Assembly: GCA_016292455.1 (NCBI GenBank)
Contig: JAEDIL010000001.1
Coordinates: forward strand, 30,582 to 94,581
DNA length: 64,000 nt
From: Clostridiaceae bacterium
GTDB lineage: Bacteria; Bacillota; Clostridia; Oscillospirales; Acutalibacteraceae
Reading direction: 5' to 3'
Shown here piece after piece: positions 1-7,725 of the stretch; position 1 is the stretch's first letter; each line of letters opens with the position of its first letter. The notes under the pieces are model-generated. The model did no database searches and was not told the origin of the DNA. It saw nothing but the letters and a program-made list of their open reading frames with translations. Both the position numbers and the translations under genes were made by a program.

Positions 1-1
1 C

Positions 2-505
2 TTTGTCAAAGCAAATTGTTCCTCATTCGGTGCAGACGCCGAAAGGCTTGTGCTCTGCGGTTCCTCTGCCGGCGGTCATCTTTGCGCCTATTTTGCAGAA
101 AGATACGGCGAATTTGAGAATATTTATCAGGGCAGGCAGTATTCGCTTCGCCCGCAGGCAGTTGTCCTCGCTTATCCGGTAATCAGCATGATTCAGGACA
201 CTCACGAGGTCACGCGCTTTCGTCTGCTCGGTTCTCACCCGACGCACGAGCAAAAGCTTGACAAATCCGTCGAGCTGATTGCCGGCAAGGATTATCCGCC
301 GACATTTTTCTGGCATTGCGAGGGTGACAGAACCGTTCCGATAAGCAACAGCATACGTTTTGAAGAGAGACTGACCGAAATGGGTGTAAAGCACGTTTTC
401 AGGCGATACGCGCGCGGCGGTCACGGAATAGGTCTTGCAAAAGGCACAACCGCCTCCGGCTGGTTTGAAGAAGCGGTTGCATTTCTGAAAGAAAACCTCA
501 GGTAA
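2..505 (+). CDS. Alpha/beta hydrolase (esterase/lipase-like), 5' end outside window
   Basis: The frame is open from base 2, so the gene starts before the window and about 167 residues are visible. The nucleophile elbow GSSAGGH lies at the left edge, an acid is likely in HCEGDRTVP and the catalytic histidine in RGGHGIGL, which gives the Ser-Asp-His order of the alpha/beta hydrolase fold. The GxSxGGH form is typical of acetyl-esterase and BD-FAE-like enzymes that remove acyl groups from sugars or small esters. No signal peptide can be judged because the N-terminus is missing. It ends against a hairpin shared with the rnf operon coming from the other side. Substrate unknown. Confidence 0.8.
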   Translation, partial: FVKANCSSFGADAERLVLCGSSAGGHLCAYFAERYGEFENIYQGRQYSLRPQAVVLAYPVISMIQDTHEVTRFRLLGSHPTHEQKLDKSVELIAGKDYPPTFFWHCEGDRTVPISNSIRFEERLTEMGVKHVFRRYARGGHGIGLAKGTTASGWFEEAVAFLKENLR

Positions 506-515
506 TATGAAAACG

Positions 516-553
516 AAAAAATATCCGGAGAGAGCGTCTCCGGATATTTTTTT
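516..553. terminator. Bidirectional intrinsic terminator
   Basis: A 14-17 bp stem (arm ATATCCGGAGA and its complement) closes a short loop and is flanked by A-runs on the left and T-runs on the right, so it can stop transcription of the hydrolase gene and of the converging rnf operon. Confidence 0.85.
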
Positions 554-556
554 AAA

Positions 557-1366
557 TCAGAAGTTTCTTTTTAACATATAAAGGTCAATACAGCCTACCG
601 GGCAGACGGCGTGGCACTTTCCGCAGCCGACGCATTTGTCATAATCAACCTTTGCGCAGAAGTTTTCAACCGTAACTGCGCCTTCTTCACAAGCCTTGAC
701 GCACTTCATGCAGCCGATACAGCCGGCTTTGCACTGTTTTCTCGTCTGCGCTCCCTTGTCATGGTTTTTGCAGAGAACCGCAGCCTTGATCGTGTCAAGA
801 GGGAACAGGTCGATGAGCTGTCTCGGGCAGGTTTTGATGCATTTTTTGCAGGCGCGGCATTTGCTCGGGTTGATTCTTGCAACGCCGTCGCAGATGAAAA
901 TTGCTTCATAGGGGCAAACCTCAACGCAGTCACCGAAGCCGATGCAGCCATAAACGCAGGTCTTCGGTCCGCCGAAAAGCTGGGTTGCCATTTTACAGGA
1001 CTGAACGCCGCTGTATTCAAGCTTCTGCGGTGTGTTGGTGCTGTTGCCCTGACACATTACCGCCGCAACCATCGGTGTGATTTTTCCTGCTTCAAGTCCC
1101 ATAATCTTTCCGACCTGAGCGGCAACGTCATTGCCGCCGGGAATACAAAGACTGCATTCTTGGGTTTTTCCCTGGGAAAGAGCGGCGGCGTAACCGTCGC
1201 AGCCCGTGTATCCGCAGGCACCGCAGTTTGCACCCGGGAGACATTCGCGGATCTTCTCCGCTTTTTCGTCAACGGGAACGGCAAAAACTGCCGATGCCAC
1301 GGCAAGTCCGATTCCGGCAACAAGTCCGATTCCGGCAACAATAGCAACAGGAATAAGAATACTCAT
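557..1366 (-). CDS. rnfB: Rnf complex subunit B (Fe-S electron-transfer subunit)
   Basis: RnfB passes electrons from reduced ferredoxin into the membrane-bound Rnf complex, which reduces NAD+ and pumps Na+ or H+. The 269-residue protein has one N-terminal membrane helix (about 3-30), then the four-cysteine motif C48-x2-C51-x4-C56-x14-C71 that binds a 4Fe-4S cluster, then four ferredoxin-type motifs, among them CRACKKCIKTCP and CVGCGKCHAVCP. That is the usual clostridial layout. It is the last gene of the operon, 15 bases after rnfA, and its stop is followed directly by the bidirectional terminator. Confidence 0.96.
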   Translation of the reverse strand: MSILIPVAIVAGIGLVAGIGLAVASAVFAVPVDEKAEKIRECLPGANCGACGYTGCDGYAAALSQGKTQECSLCIPGGNDVAAQVGKIMGLEAGKITPMVAAVMCQGNSTNTPQKLEYSGVQSCKMATQLFGGPKTCVYGCIGFGDCVEVCPYEAIFICDGVARINPSKCRACKKCIKTCPRQLIDLFPLDTIKAAVLCKNHDKGAQTRKQCKAGCIGCMKCVKACEEGAVTVENFCAKVDYDKCVGCGKCHAVCPVGCIDLYMLKRNF

Positions 1367-1381
1367 AGCTTTACCCTCCCC

Positions 1382-1978
1382 TTAACCGAAAATGTTATCA
1401 ACGATACCGGTAAAGCCGAGGAACGACACCGATGTCAGTGAAGCGGCAACGAGTGTGATCGGAAGTCCGCGCATGAATTTAGGAATATCTGCGCTTTCAA
1501 GTCTTTCGCGGACTCCGGCAAACATTACCATCGCAAGCATAAAACCGAGTCCTGCGCCGACAGAGTTGAACATTGACTTGGCAAAGTTGTAGCCATTGTC
1601 AATGTTGAGAATAACAACGCCGAGAACCGCGCAGTTTGTGGTAATTAGAGGAAGATAGATTCCCAGAGCATTGTAAAGCGAGGGAATATACTTTTTCAGA
1701 ACAATTTCAACAAGCTGAACCAAAGCGGCAATAACAAGAATGAAAACAATTGTCTGTAAGTATGAAAGACCATTGCTTTCAAGCAAGGTGTTGATCGGAT
1801 AGCAGACGGCGGTTGCAAGAGCCATAACGAAAATTACGGCTGCGCTCATTCCGACAGCGGTGTTGAGCTTTTTTGAAACGCCGAGGAACGGGCAGATTCC
1901 GAGAAACTTTGCAAGAACAAAGTTTTGAGTCAGAATTGCCGTCATAAGGATTGCAAGAAGTTCTTTTGTCATTTGCAT
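1382..1978 (-). CDS. rnfA: Rnf complex subunit A (integral membrane)
   Basis: This 198-residue, six-helix membrane protein forms the Rnf membrane core with RnfE, to which it is related by ancient duplication. The conserved start region TQNFVLAKFLGICPFLGVS and the mid segment LITTNCAVLGV are family hallmarks; the cysteines in those two segments are the ones known in the family to hold a membrane-embedded Fe-S cluster. The first ATG (1978) shares its A with the TGA of rnfE and has GGAGG about 10 bases upstream. A second ATG at 1972 is less well spaced. Translational coupling to rnfE is likely. Confidence 0.96.
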   Translation of the reverse strand: MQMTKELLAILMTAILTQNFVLAKFLGICPFLGVSKKLNTAVGMSAAVIFVMALATAVCYPINTLLESNGLSYLQTIVFILVIAALVQLVEIVLKKYIPSLYNALGIYLPLITTNCAVLGVVILNIDNGYNFAKSMFNSVGAGLGFMLAMVMFAGVRERLESADIPKFMRGLPITLVAASLTSVSFLGFTGIVDNIFG

Positions 1979-2706
1979 CAGATTACAGCCTCCTTGCTAT
2001 CCTCAACAGAGGAAGAATTTTCTTCACAGTTTTCCTTTGAATTGAGCTTGCAGGTTGCAGCCATCGGACAAGCCTCGCAGCCGCGCAGCTCAGCCCTGGG
2101 CTTTCCGCGGTTTTCCGCAATTCTGTTGACAACAGCCATAAGAATACCGAAAACGAAGAAGCCTCCCGGAGGAAGAATGAATACGAGCATCGGGTTCTGA
2201 GAAAGGAACGGAATGCTCAGTCCGAGGAAAGAACCTGCACCGAGAATCTCACGAACCGAACCCATGAGGAAGAGAGCGGCAGTGAAGCCGACGCCCATTC
2301 CGAGACCGTCAACGGCGGAAGCAAGAACGGGATTCTTGCTGGCAAAAGCCTCTGCTCTGCCGAGAATTATGCAGTTTACAACGATAAGCGGAAGGTAGAC
2401 GCCGAGCTGTTCGTCAAGCTCGGGTGCAAACGCTTTTACAAGCATCTGGACAATGGTGACGAATGAAGCTATAACAACAACATACGCGGGAATACGAACC
2501 TTATCGGGAATAACCTTTCTGAGTGCCGAAATTACAACATTTGAGCAGACAAGAACGATTGAAGCGGCAAGTCCCATTCCGAGCGCGGACTGAACCGAGG
2601 TTGTGGTTGCAAGCGTGGGGCAGGTTCCGAGAACGAGCCTCAGCGTTGGGTTTTCGGCAAGAATACCTTTTGTGAATTCCTTGCCGAGCGACTTTTTTTC
2701 AGCCAT
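1978..2706 (-). CDS. rnfE: Rnf complex subunit E (integral membrane)
   Basis: RnfE is the membrane partner of RnfA. From the chosen ATG at 2706 (MAEKKSLGKEF) the protein has 242 residues and several hydrophobic helices; LGTCPTLATTT and LIVVNCIILGRAEAFA carry the family's conserved cysteines. A longer frame reaches 2766, but the GGGAGGTG ribosome site just before 2706 fixes the start, which overlaps the end of rnfG by 8 bases. The cysteine-containing tail after the last helix (CEACPMAATCKLN) resembles a small metal-binding extension and is not needed for the family assignment. Confidence 0.95.
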   Translation of the reverse strand: MAEKKSLGKEFTKGILAENPTLRLVLGTCPTLATTTSVQSALGMGLAASIVLVCSNVVISALRKVIPDKVRIPAYVVVIASFVTIVQMLVKAFAPELDEQLGVYLPLIVVNCIILGRAEAFASKNPVLASAVDGLGMGVGFTAALFLMGSVREILGAGSFLGLSIPFLSQNPMLVFILPPGGFFVFGILMAVVNRIAENRGKPRAELRGCEACPMAATCKLNSKENCEENSSSVEDSKEAVI

Positions 2707-3268
2707 TGACAGCACCTCCCTTGATTTGCTCAAAAGCCTTTGAAGCGGCATTGACGGCAGAAACAACAGCCTTTGAAGTTATCGTTGCCGCAGTGATTGC
2801 CTGAACAGACTGTCCTTCGTTTGAGGTTTTGTTCACGGCAAGCTCACCGCTTTTGCCTTTGAAGCGCTCCTTGAATTCCGGCTTGGTGCTGTTTGCACCG
2901 AGACCCGGTGTTTCGTCGTGAGAAAGAATTTCAATGCCGGTAATTACTCCGTCCATATCCATTCCGGTCATAACCGTAACGTCTCCGCCGTAGCCTTTTG
3001 CTTTGCTGGTGAAAACAAAGCCGACCTCCTCTGCCCCGTCCTTTCCGGTGCAATAGCTGACGCCGTTTTCAAGCTCGGCAACCTCGGAAAACTCCTTTGC
3101 CTGCGGCAGAACTACCGTCCGCGAGGTATTCTCCTTCTGAACGGAATTTTCGGAAATCTTTTCTGCCGTAACATTATTTGTGAGAGCAAGCAGAGTTGTT
3201 GCAACAAGGCAGATGAGAAGAAGTGCGACAGCCGGAATAATTATGTCCTTGGCGTTGATTTTTTTCAT
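2699..3268 (-). CDS. rnfG: Rnf complex subunit G (covalent FMN subunit)
   Basis: RnfG carries a covalently bound FMN on the outer face of the membrane. The 189-residue protein has one N-terminal membrane anchor (about 9-30) and a C-terminal FMN-binding domain. The attachment motif appears as ITAATITSKAV; by family rule the threonine at about residue 162 takes the FMN by a phosphoester bond. The more common form is SGAT or TGAT, so the Ala in place of Gly is a mild variant. The enzyme that would attach the flavin, ApbE, is encoded at the head of the same operon. The end overlaps rnfE by 8 bases. Confidence 0.95.
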   Translation of the reverse strand: MKKINAKDIIIPAVALLLICLVATTLLALTNNVTAEKISENSVQKENTSRTVVLPQAKEFSEVAELENGVSYCTGKDGAEEVGFVFTSKAKGYGGDVTVMTGMDMDGVITGIEILSHDETPGLGANSTKPEFKERFKGKSGELAVNKTSNEGQSVQAITAATITSKAVVSAVNAASKAFEQIKGGAVNG

Positions 3269-4272
3269 GCCTTTGCCGCCTCCTTTTCCTGCTTCTCTTT
3301 CTTTTCCTCAACAAAACCGAACGGCTTTGCCCTTGTCAGGTGCTCAATGTGAGGGACGAGAATGTTCATAAGTATGATTGAGAAAGAAACGCCCTCAGGC
3401 AGCGAGCCGAAAATTCTTATTACCGATGTAATAAGACCGCAGCCGATTCCGAAAATGATGCGTCCTTTGAGATTTATCGGAGAAGTTGCATAGTCAGTAG
3501 CCATGAAAAACGCACCGAGCAGAAGTCCGCCGCCAAGAATTTCATAGGCGAGGAATTGAAGGTTGCCCTTTCCGGCAATGAGCATGCAAACGGCAACGGT
3601 GCCGATGAAAGAAAACGGAATTGCCGGTGAAATGACTCTTCTCAGCAGAAGATACAATGCGCCTGCGAGCAAAGCGAGCGAGCAGACCTCGCCCATTGAA
3701 CCTCCGTGGTTACCGATAAGCATCTGAGTAAGCGACGGAAGATTCTGTGTGAGCGAAAGGTCTCCGCCTTTTGCGGCTGCAAGAGAAGCCATCGGTGTTG
3801 CGGTTGTTACGGCGTCCGCCGCCCAGCCGCTTGTGAACGGCGAAACCCATTTTGCCATTGCTGTCGGGAACGAAACCATGAGAATTATTCTCGCAGTCAT
3901 TGCCGGGTTGACAAAGTTCTGTCCCAGTCCTCCGAACATCTGCTTAACAACAACAATTGCAATCACGCTTCCGACTGCCGCCATCCAGAGAGGCAGAGTT
4001 GAAGGGAGATTCAGCGCAAGAATGAGACCGGTGACAACGGCTGAGAGGTCACCGAGCGTTCCGGGGCGCTTCATAGCTTTTCTTGAAAGGTATTCGGCAA
4101 GGACTGCCGTTGAGACGGTGACCGCCGTGAGCGCAAGCGCCTTTGTTCCGAAATAGACAACGGACATCACAAACGCCGGAACAAGGGAAATAATAACGTC
4201 AAGCATAATTCCCGTTGTAGTCTCGCTTGAACGGACGTGCGGCGAGGGGCTGACAGTGAGTTTTTTTGTCAT
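3265..4272 (-). CDS. rnfD: Rnf complex subunit D (membrane, covalent FMN)
   Basis: RnfD is a polytopic membrane subunit with a second covalent FMN. From ATG 4272 (MTKKLTVSPSPHVRS) the protein has 335 residues and about nine hydrophobic segments. The segment DAVTTATPMASL matches the flavinylation site (S/T-x-A-T-P) and lies close to VNPAMTARI, another family signature. The longer frame to 4368 runs into rnfC coding sequence and has no ribosome site, whereas GAGAGGAGAG precedes 4272, so this start is preferred. It overlaps the rnfC stop by ATGA and the rnfG start by 4 bases. Confidence 0.95.
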   Translation of the reverse strand: MTKKLTVSPSPHVRSSETTTGIMLDVIISLVPAFVMSVVYFGTKALALTAVTVSTAVLAEYLSRKAMKRPGTLGDLSAVVTGLILALNLPSTLPLWMAAVGSVIAIVVVKQMFGGLGQNFVNPAMTARIILMVSFPTAMAKWVSPFTSGWAADAVTTATPMASLAAAKGGDLSLTQNLPSLTQMLIGNHGGSMGEVCSLALLAGALYLLLRRVISPAIPFSFIGTVAVCMLIAGKGNLQFLAYEILGGGLLLGAFFMATDYATSPINLKGRIIFGIGCGLITSVIRIFGSLPEGVSFSIILMNILVPHIEHLTRAKPFGFVEEKKEKQEKEAAKA

Positions 4273-5612
4273 TGCTTTGCACTCTCCTCTCTGAGAACCT
4301 GCTTCGCAAGTCTCATATATTGAACGAGCGGTCTGCCTGACGGGCAGGAATAAGCGCAGGAGCCGCACTCCATGCAGACCATGGTATGACTTTTTTGAAG
4401 ACCCTCCGCATCCTTGATTTTTGCAAAACGCTCAATCAGAGTCGGCATGAGTCCCATCGGACAGACTTCAACGCAGCGACCGCAGCGGATGCAGGCACGT
4501 TCGGGCTTTATTGCGTCCTTTCTGTCTGCAAAAGCAAGAATCGCATTATTCTGCTTACAGATCGGCGCTTCGGTGTCGCAAATTGCAATGCCCATCATCG
4601 GTCCGCCGGAAATAATCTTGCGCGGTTCTTCCTTGAAGCCTCCGCAGTAATCAATAATGTCCTGAATCCTGATGCCGATAGGCACTCGAAGATTCTTCGG
4701 TTCTTTGATTGCCGAGCCGTCAACTGTAATTGAACGGCTTATGAGGGGCTTTCCGGTTTCAATGTATCTTGCAATGAAAGCAACCGAGGCAACGTTCATT
4801 ACAACGCAGCCGACGTCAGCGGGGAGCTTTCCGGGTGGAACACGTCTTCCGGTTGCGGAAAGAACCATCATTTTTTCCGCTCCCTGAGGATATTTTGATT
4901 TGAGCGCCATAATCCTTATTGAGAAGTCGCCGCTTTCCCTGATGTACTTGTCAAAAAGCTCAATAGCCTTTGGTTTGTTATCTTCAACGGCAATTATTAC
5001 GCTCTCAAAGCCGAGATACTTTTTTAGAAGCATAACGCCGTTCATTACGTTCTTTGTGTTTTCAACACATTCGCGGTAGTCAACTGTAATAAACGGTTCG
5101 CATTCAGCCGCGTTGACGACGAGCGTGTCAACACCCTTGTCCTCGGGAAAAGCAAGCTTGACGTGTGTCGGGAAGCCTGCGCCGCCGAGACCCACAAGAC
5201 CGGACGCACGGACAGCCTTGATAAAATCCTGACGGTTCTCAATGACCGGCGGAGTAATGCCCTCATAAAGACGCATTTCACCGTCTGATTCAATCGTGAC
5301 GCCCTTTGTGATTATTCCGTTTGCAAGCTTCACGTCGCCGACAGCCTTGACAACGCCGGAAATTGTTGCGTGAATCGGGGTGGAAACAAACTTGTCGGTG
5401 TCGCCGATCACCTGACCGACAGAAACGGTTTCACCGACCTTGACAGTCGGGGAACACGGGGCGCCGATGTGCTGCTGCATCGGAAGAACAACCGACTGTG
5501 GAACCGGCATTCTTTCAACCGGCAATTCGGCGGTGTTCTTGTTGTGGGCAACATTGACCCCGCCGCGACCCTTTCCGATTGCAGAAAGAACCTTGGGAAT
5601 TGATTTTTTCAT
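4269..5612 (-). CDS. rnfC: Rnf complex subunit C (NADH/FMN/Fe-S subunit)
   Basis: RnfC is the peripheral subunit where NAD+ is reduced. The 447-residue protein has an N-terminal lipoyl-like barrel, an FMN/NADH-binding region with GLVGLGGAGFPTHVK, and two C-terminal ferredoxin motifs, CIRCGRCVEVCP (about 374-385) and CMECGSCAYSCP (about 413-424). The ATG at 5612 is chosen because GGAGATG lies 7 bases before it; an in-frame ATG at 5633 has no site. It is the first rnf gene and follows the Gx-transporter gene with a short gap. Confidence 0.96.
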   Translation of the reverse strand: MKKSIPKVLSAIGKGRGGVNVAHNKNTAELPVERMPVPQSVVLPMQQHIGAPCSPTVKVGETVSVGQVIGDTDKFVSTPIHATISGVVKAVGDVKLANGIITKGVTIESDGEMRLYEGITPPVIENRQDFIKAVRASGLVGLGGAGFPTHVKLAFPEDKGVDTLVVNAAECEPFITVDYRECVENTKNVMNGVMLLKKYLGFESVIIAVEDNKPKAIELFDKYIRESGDFSIRIMALKSKYPQGAEKMMVLSATGRRVPPGKLPADVGCVVMNVASVAFIARYIETGKPLISRSITVDGSAIKEPKNLRVPIGIRIQDIIDYCGGFKEEPRKIISGGPMMGIAICDTEAPICKQNNAILAFADRKDAIKPERACIRCGRCVEVCPMGLMPTLIERFAKIKDAEGLQKSHTMVCMECGSCAYSCPSGRPLVQYMRLAKQVLREESAKQ

Positions 5613-5629
5613 TCTTTCATCTCCAGATT

Positions 5630-6154
5630 TCAATTCTTTTTGAGTATATCAAGTCTCGGCATGACGGCATTGAGAACAACACCTGTCAGACTGCCGCTGA
5701 CAATTGCAAAAAGCAAAAGATATTTGCCGTAGCCAAGCATTGCCGCGCCCGAAAGAACGCAGGAGCAAAGAAGCTGACCGGCATTATGGAACACAGCGCA
5801 GATTACGCCGATTCCGACAAAACTGAGACCTTTGTTTCTGAATCTGAGCGCCGCGCAAAGGGCAAACGCCGAAAGAAGTCCGCCGCAAAGACTCATAGTC
5901 CCCGCAACAGCACCCCTTGTTATAAAAGCAAAAAGAGCCTTTAAAGCTGTGATATACAAAGCACCGGGAAGCCCGGAAAGGCTTGCGGCAAACATTGTCA
6001 CAATATTTGAAAGACCAACCTTGGCGCCTGCCGGCAAAAACGGCAGTTCCGGAAAAAGGAAGCCTTCAAAAAGGCTCAGCACCAAAGCCAGCGCGCCGAG
6101 TATTCCGAAAAGAGCAACGAAGTTCACCTTCGTTTTTTCATTCGGCAACGGCAT
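5630..6154 (-). CDS. Gx transporter family protein (Hpre_diP_synt_I family), EetB-like
   Basis: A 174-residue hydrophobic protein with about five membrane segments and the conserved region FPELPFLPAGAKVGLSNIVT, which marks the family annotated as heptaprenyl diphosphate synthase component I or Gx transporter. The family name is historical and no prenyl synthase activity should be assumed. It resembles small substrate-binding membrane subunits of ECF transporters, and a member of this family sits in flavin-based extracellular electron transfer loci (EetB, as I recall). The ATG at 6154 (MPLPNEKTK) overlaps the preceding gene by 17 bases; the longer frame to 6205 lies wholly inside that gene. 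The ribosome site is weak, so coupled translation is likely. Confidence 0.8.
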   Translation of the reverse strand: MPLPNEKTKVNFVALFGILGALALVLSLFEGFLFPELPFLPAGAKVGLSNIVTMFAASLSGLPGALYITALKALFAFITRGAVAGTMSLCGGLLSAFALCAALRFRNKGLSFVGIGVICAVFHNAGQLLCSCVLSGAAMLGYGKYLLLFAIVSGSLTGVVLNAVMPRLDILKKN

Positions 6155-6512
6155 CAATGCTTTTTTCTTCGTTTTCAATGATAACAACAACCTTGTTCGG
6201 GACACACGCAGCAGTGTCTCCGTTTTTTGAAAGAGCGCCGCTTTTCAGGCAAAGCTTATCCGGACAGTCTGCACGGAGAAAAGAAATTTTCCCGTTTTCA
6301 ACCAAAATCACACAGCCGCCGACAGGCATTTCATAGCTCTCCCGCACCGCAGAAAGGTCAATTTCGCAAAGCTTCTCCCCGTTTTGCCAAACGGAGGCGA
6401 CCGGAGGCTTATCCGCGGAAAAAAGCGGCAGAAGAAACAGAAAAACGCAAAGCAGACTCAGTGCGGCAATCAGAAAAACATCGCCCTTTTTAATTTTGAG
6501 TGAATTTTTCAT
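6138..6512 (-). CDS. NusG domain II-containing membrane-anchored protein, EetA-like
   Basis: The 124-residue protein has an N-terminal membrane helix (about 12-33) and an outward-facing NusG_II domain with the pattern ADCPDKLCLKSGALSKNGD, which includes the paired cysteines typical of this family. It is not the transcription factor NusG. In Firmicutes it is regularly paired with the Gx-transporter protein and ApbE. The start overlaps the apbE stop by ATGA, so the two are translated together. The role is not established; a part in moving electrons or flavin at the membrane is an inference from its neighbours. Confidence 0.8.
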   Translation of the reverse strand: MKNSLKIKKGDVFLIAALSLLCVFLFLLPLFSADKPPVASVWQNGEKLCEIDLSAVRESYEMPVGGCVILVENGKISFLRADCPDKLCLKSGALSKNGDTAACVPNKVVVIIENEEKSIDAVAE

Positions 6513-7534
6513 GCTGTTTTTTCAAAGTCAATTTCGCCGTAGGTAGTGACATTCAGCTCGCTGTCAACAAAAACTGCACCGGCGGAAAATTCGCTGAGCA
6601 AAGCCTTGCTCTTTTCTTCGCCGAGAACGAAACAGGCGGTTGAGAGTGCGTCGGAGAGCGCGCCACTGTCACAAACGACCGTAACGCTTGCAAGTCCGCT
6701 TTCCGCCGGGTATCCCGTGTTTGCGTCCAGGATATGGTGATAGCGCTTTGAGTCCTTTTCAAAATACTTCTCGTAGTCGCCGGAGGTTGAAACAAAGCCC
6801 TCTGAAAGCTGAATGACGCCGATATATGCGTTTTCCTGCCTCGGATGACGAACTGCAATGCGCCATTTGTCACCGGCGCGGTTGCGCTTGCCCCAGGCAA
6901 AAATGCTTCCTCCAACAGAAACAACGCCGCCCTTTGCACCGCAGTTTTTAATGTAATCGCTGACGGCATCGCATGCCGCGCCCTTTCCGACTGCGCCGAA
7001 ATCAAGCTGCTGACCCTCTGCAACCCTGAGCGTGCTTCCGTTCACTTCAACCTTTTCATAATCAACAACGCCGAGCGCCTTTTCAAGCTCGCTTTTTTCG
7101 GGCACTTTTCTCAGGTCCCCGTCAAAATTCCACAGTGAGGAAACCGGACCGACAGTCAGGTCAAAAGCGCCGTTGCTGAGCTCTGAAACCTTTCTGCATT
7201 CTGTAAAAATCGCCGCCGCACCCGCGCTTTCGGCAGTTCCGTTTTCGTTGAGCTTTGAAACAGCGGAGTCCTCCCTGTTTCGCGAAATTTCTTTGTCAAG
7301 GTTATCAATAATGCCCTTGACAACCGAAAGCTTTTTGAAAGTGTCATCACCGTAAAGCCGTACAGTAACAACGCTGCCCATTGAAAAACCGTTCTGCTCC
7401 TTGCAGGTGTAATCCTTTTTGTATTCATGAAAGAGCACCCCTGCTGCCGCCGCAAAAACAACGAGCAAAGAGCAAAGGACAGTCAGGATAATCTTTTTCT
7501 TTTTGCCTTTATCCATAGTCTTTTTTTTGCTCAT
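6509..7534 (-). CDS. apbE: FAD:protein FMN transferase
   Basis: ApbE moves FMN from FAD onto a threonine of target proteins outside the cell membrane. The 341-residue protein has a cytoplasmic lysine-rich start, one membrane helix (about 15-37) and the ApbE domain with FDLTVGPVSSLWNF, DFGAVGKGAACDA and HHILDANTGYPA, which form the flavin and Mg2+ site. The ATG at 7534 has GGAGGA seven bases upstream; the frame extends to 7567 without support. Being first in the operon that encodes RnfG and RnfD, it very likely flavinylates those two subunits. Confidence 0.95.
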   Translation of the reverse strand: MSKKKTMDKGKKKKIILTVLCSLLVVFAAAAGVLFHEYKKDYTCKEQNGFSMGSVVTVRLYGDDTFKKLSVVKGIIDNLDKEISRNREDSAVSKLNENGTAESAGAAAIFTECRKVSELSNGAFDLTVGPVSSLWNFDGDLRKVPEKSELEKALGVVDYEKVEVNGSTLRVAEGQQLDFGAVGKGAACDAVSDYIKNCGAKGGVVSVGGSIFAWGKRNRAGDKWRIAVRHPRQENAYIGVIQLSEGFVSTSGDYEKYFEKDSKRYHHILDANTGYPAESGLASVTVVCDSGALSDALSTACFVLGEEKSKALLSEFSAGAVFVDSELNVTTYGEIDFEKTA

Positions 7535-7577
7535 GAAAAGTCCTCCGAAAAACAACCGTTTTGTCATATTACTTTTT

Positions 7578-7606
7578 ATTGTATACTATCCGGCTCAAAA
7601 TTTCAA
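7578..7606 (-). promoter_or_regulatory. Promoter of the apbE-rnf operon
   Basis: On the minus strand TTGAAA and TACAAT are separated by exactly 17 bases, about 45 bases before the apbE start. It diverges from the alcohol dehydrogenase promoter. Confidence 0.7.
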
Positions 7607-7640
7607 GACACATTGCGTCATAAAAGGACAAATATTGCAC

Positions 7641-7669
7641 TTGCGCCGAAAGACATGAACTGCTATACT
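7641..7669 (+). promoter_or_regulatory. Promoter of the iron alcohol dehydrogenase gene
   Basis: TTGCGC and TATACT with a 17-base spacer lie 57 bases before the ATG. Confidence 0.6.
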
Positions 7670-7725
7670 TGAATCAGGCAAAATATTCCTCCCGGTCTGA
7701 TGAATTTTATAAAAGGAGCAATTCT

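Noticed and set aside
611..1441. Long plus-strand frame of 276 codons opposite rnfB
   Set aside because: It is a mirror of the rnfB coding strand; the minus-strand protein has full Fe-S motifs and the plus frame has no ribosome site or family pattern.
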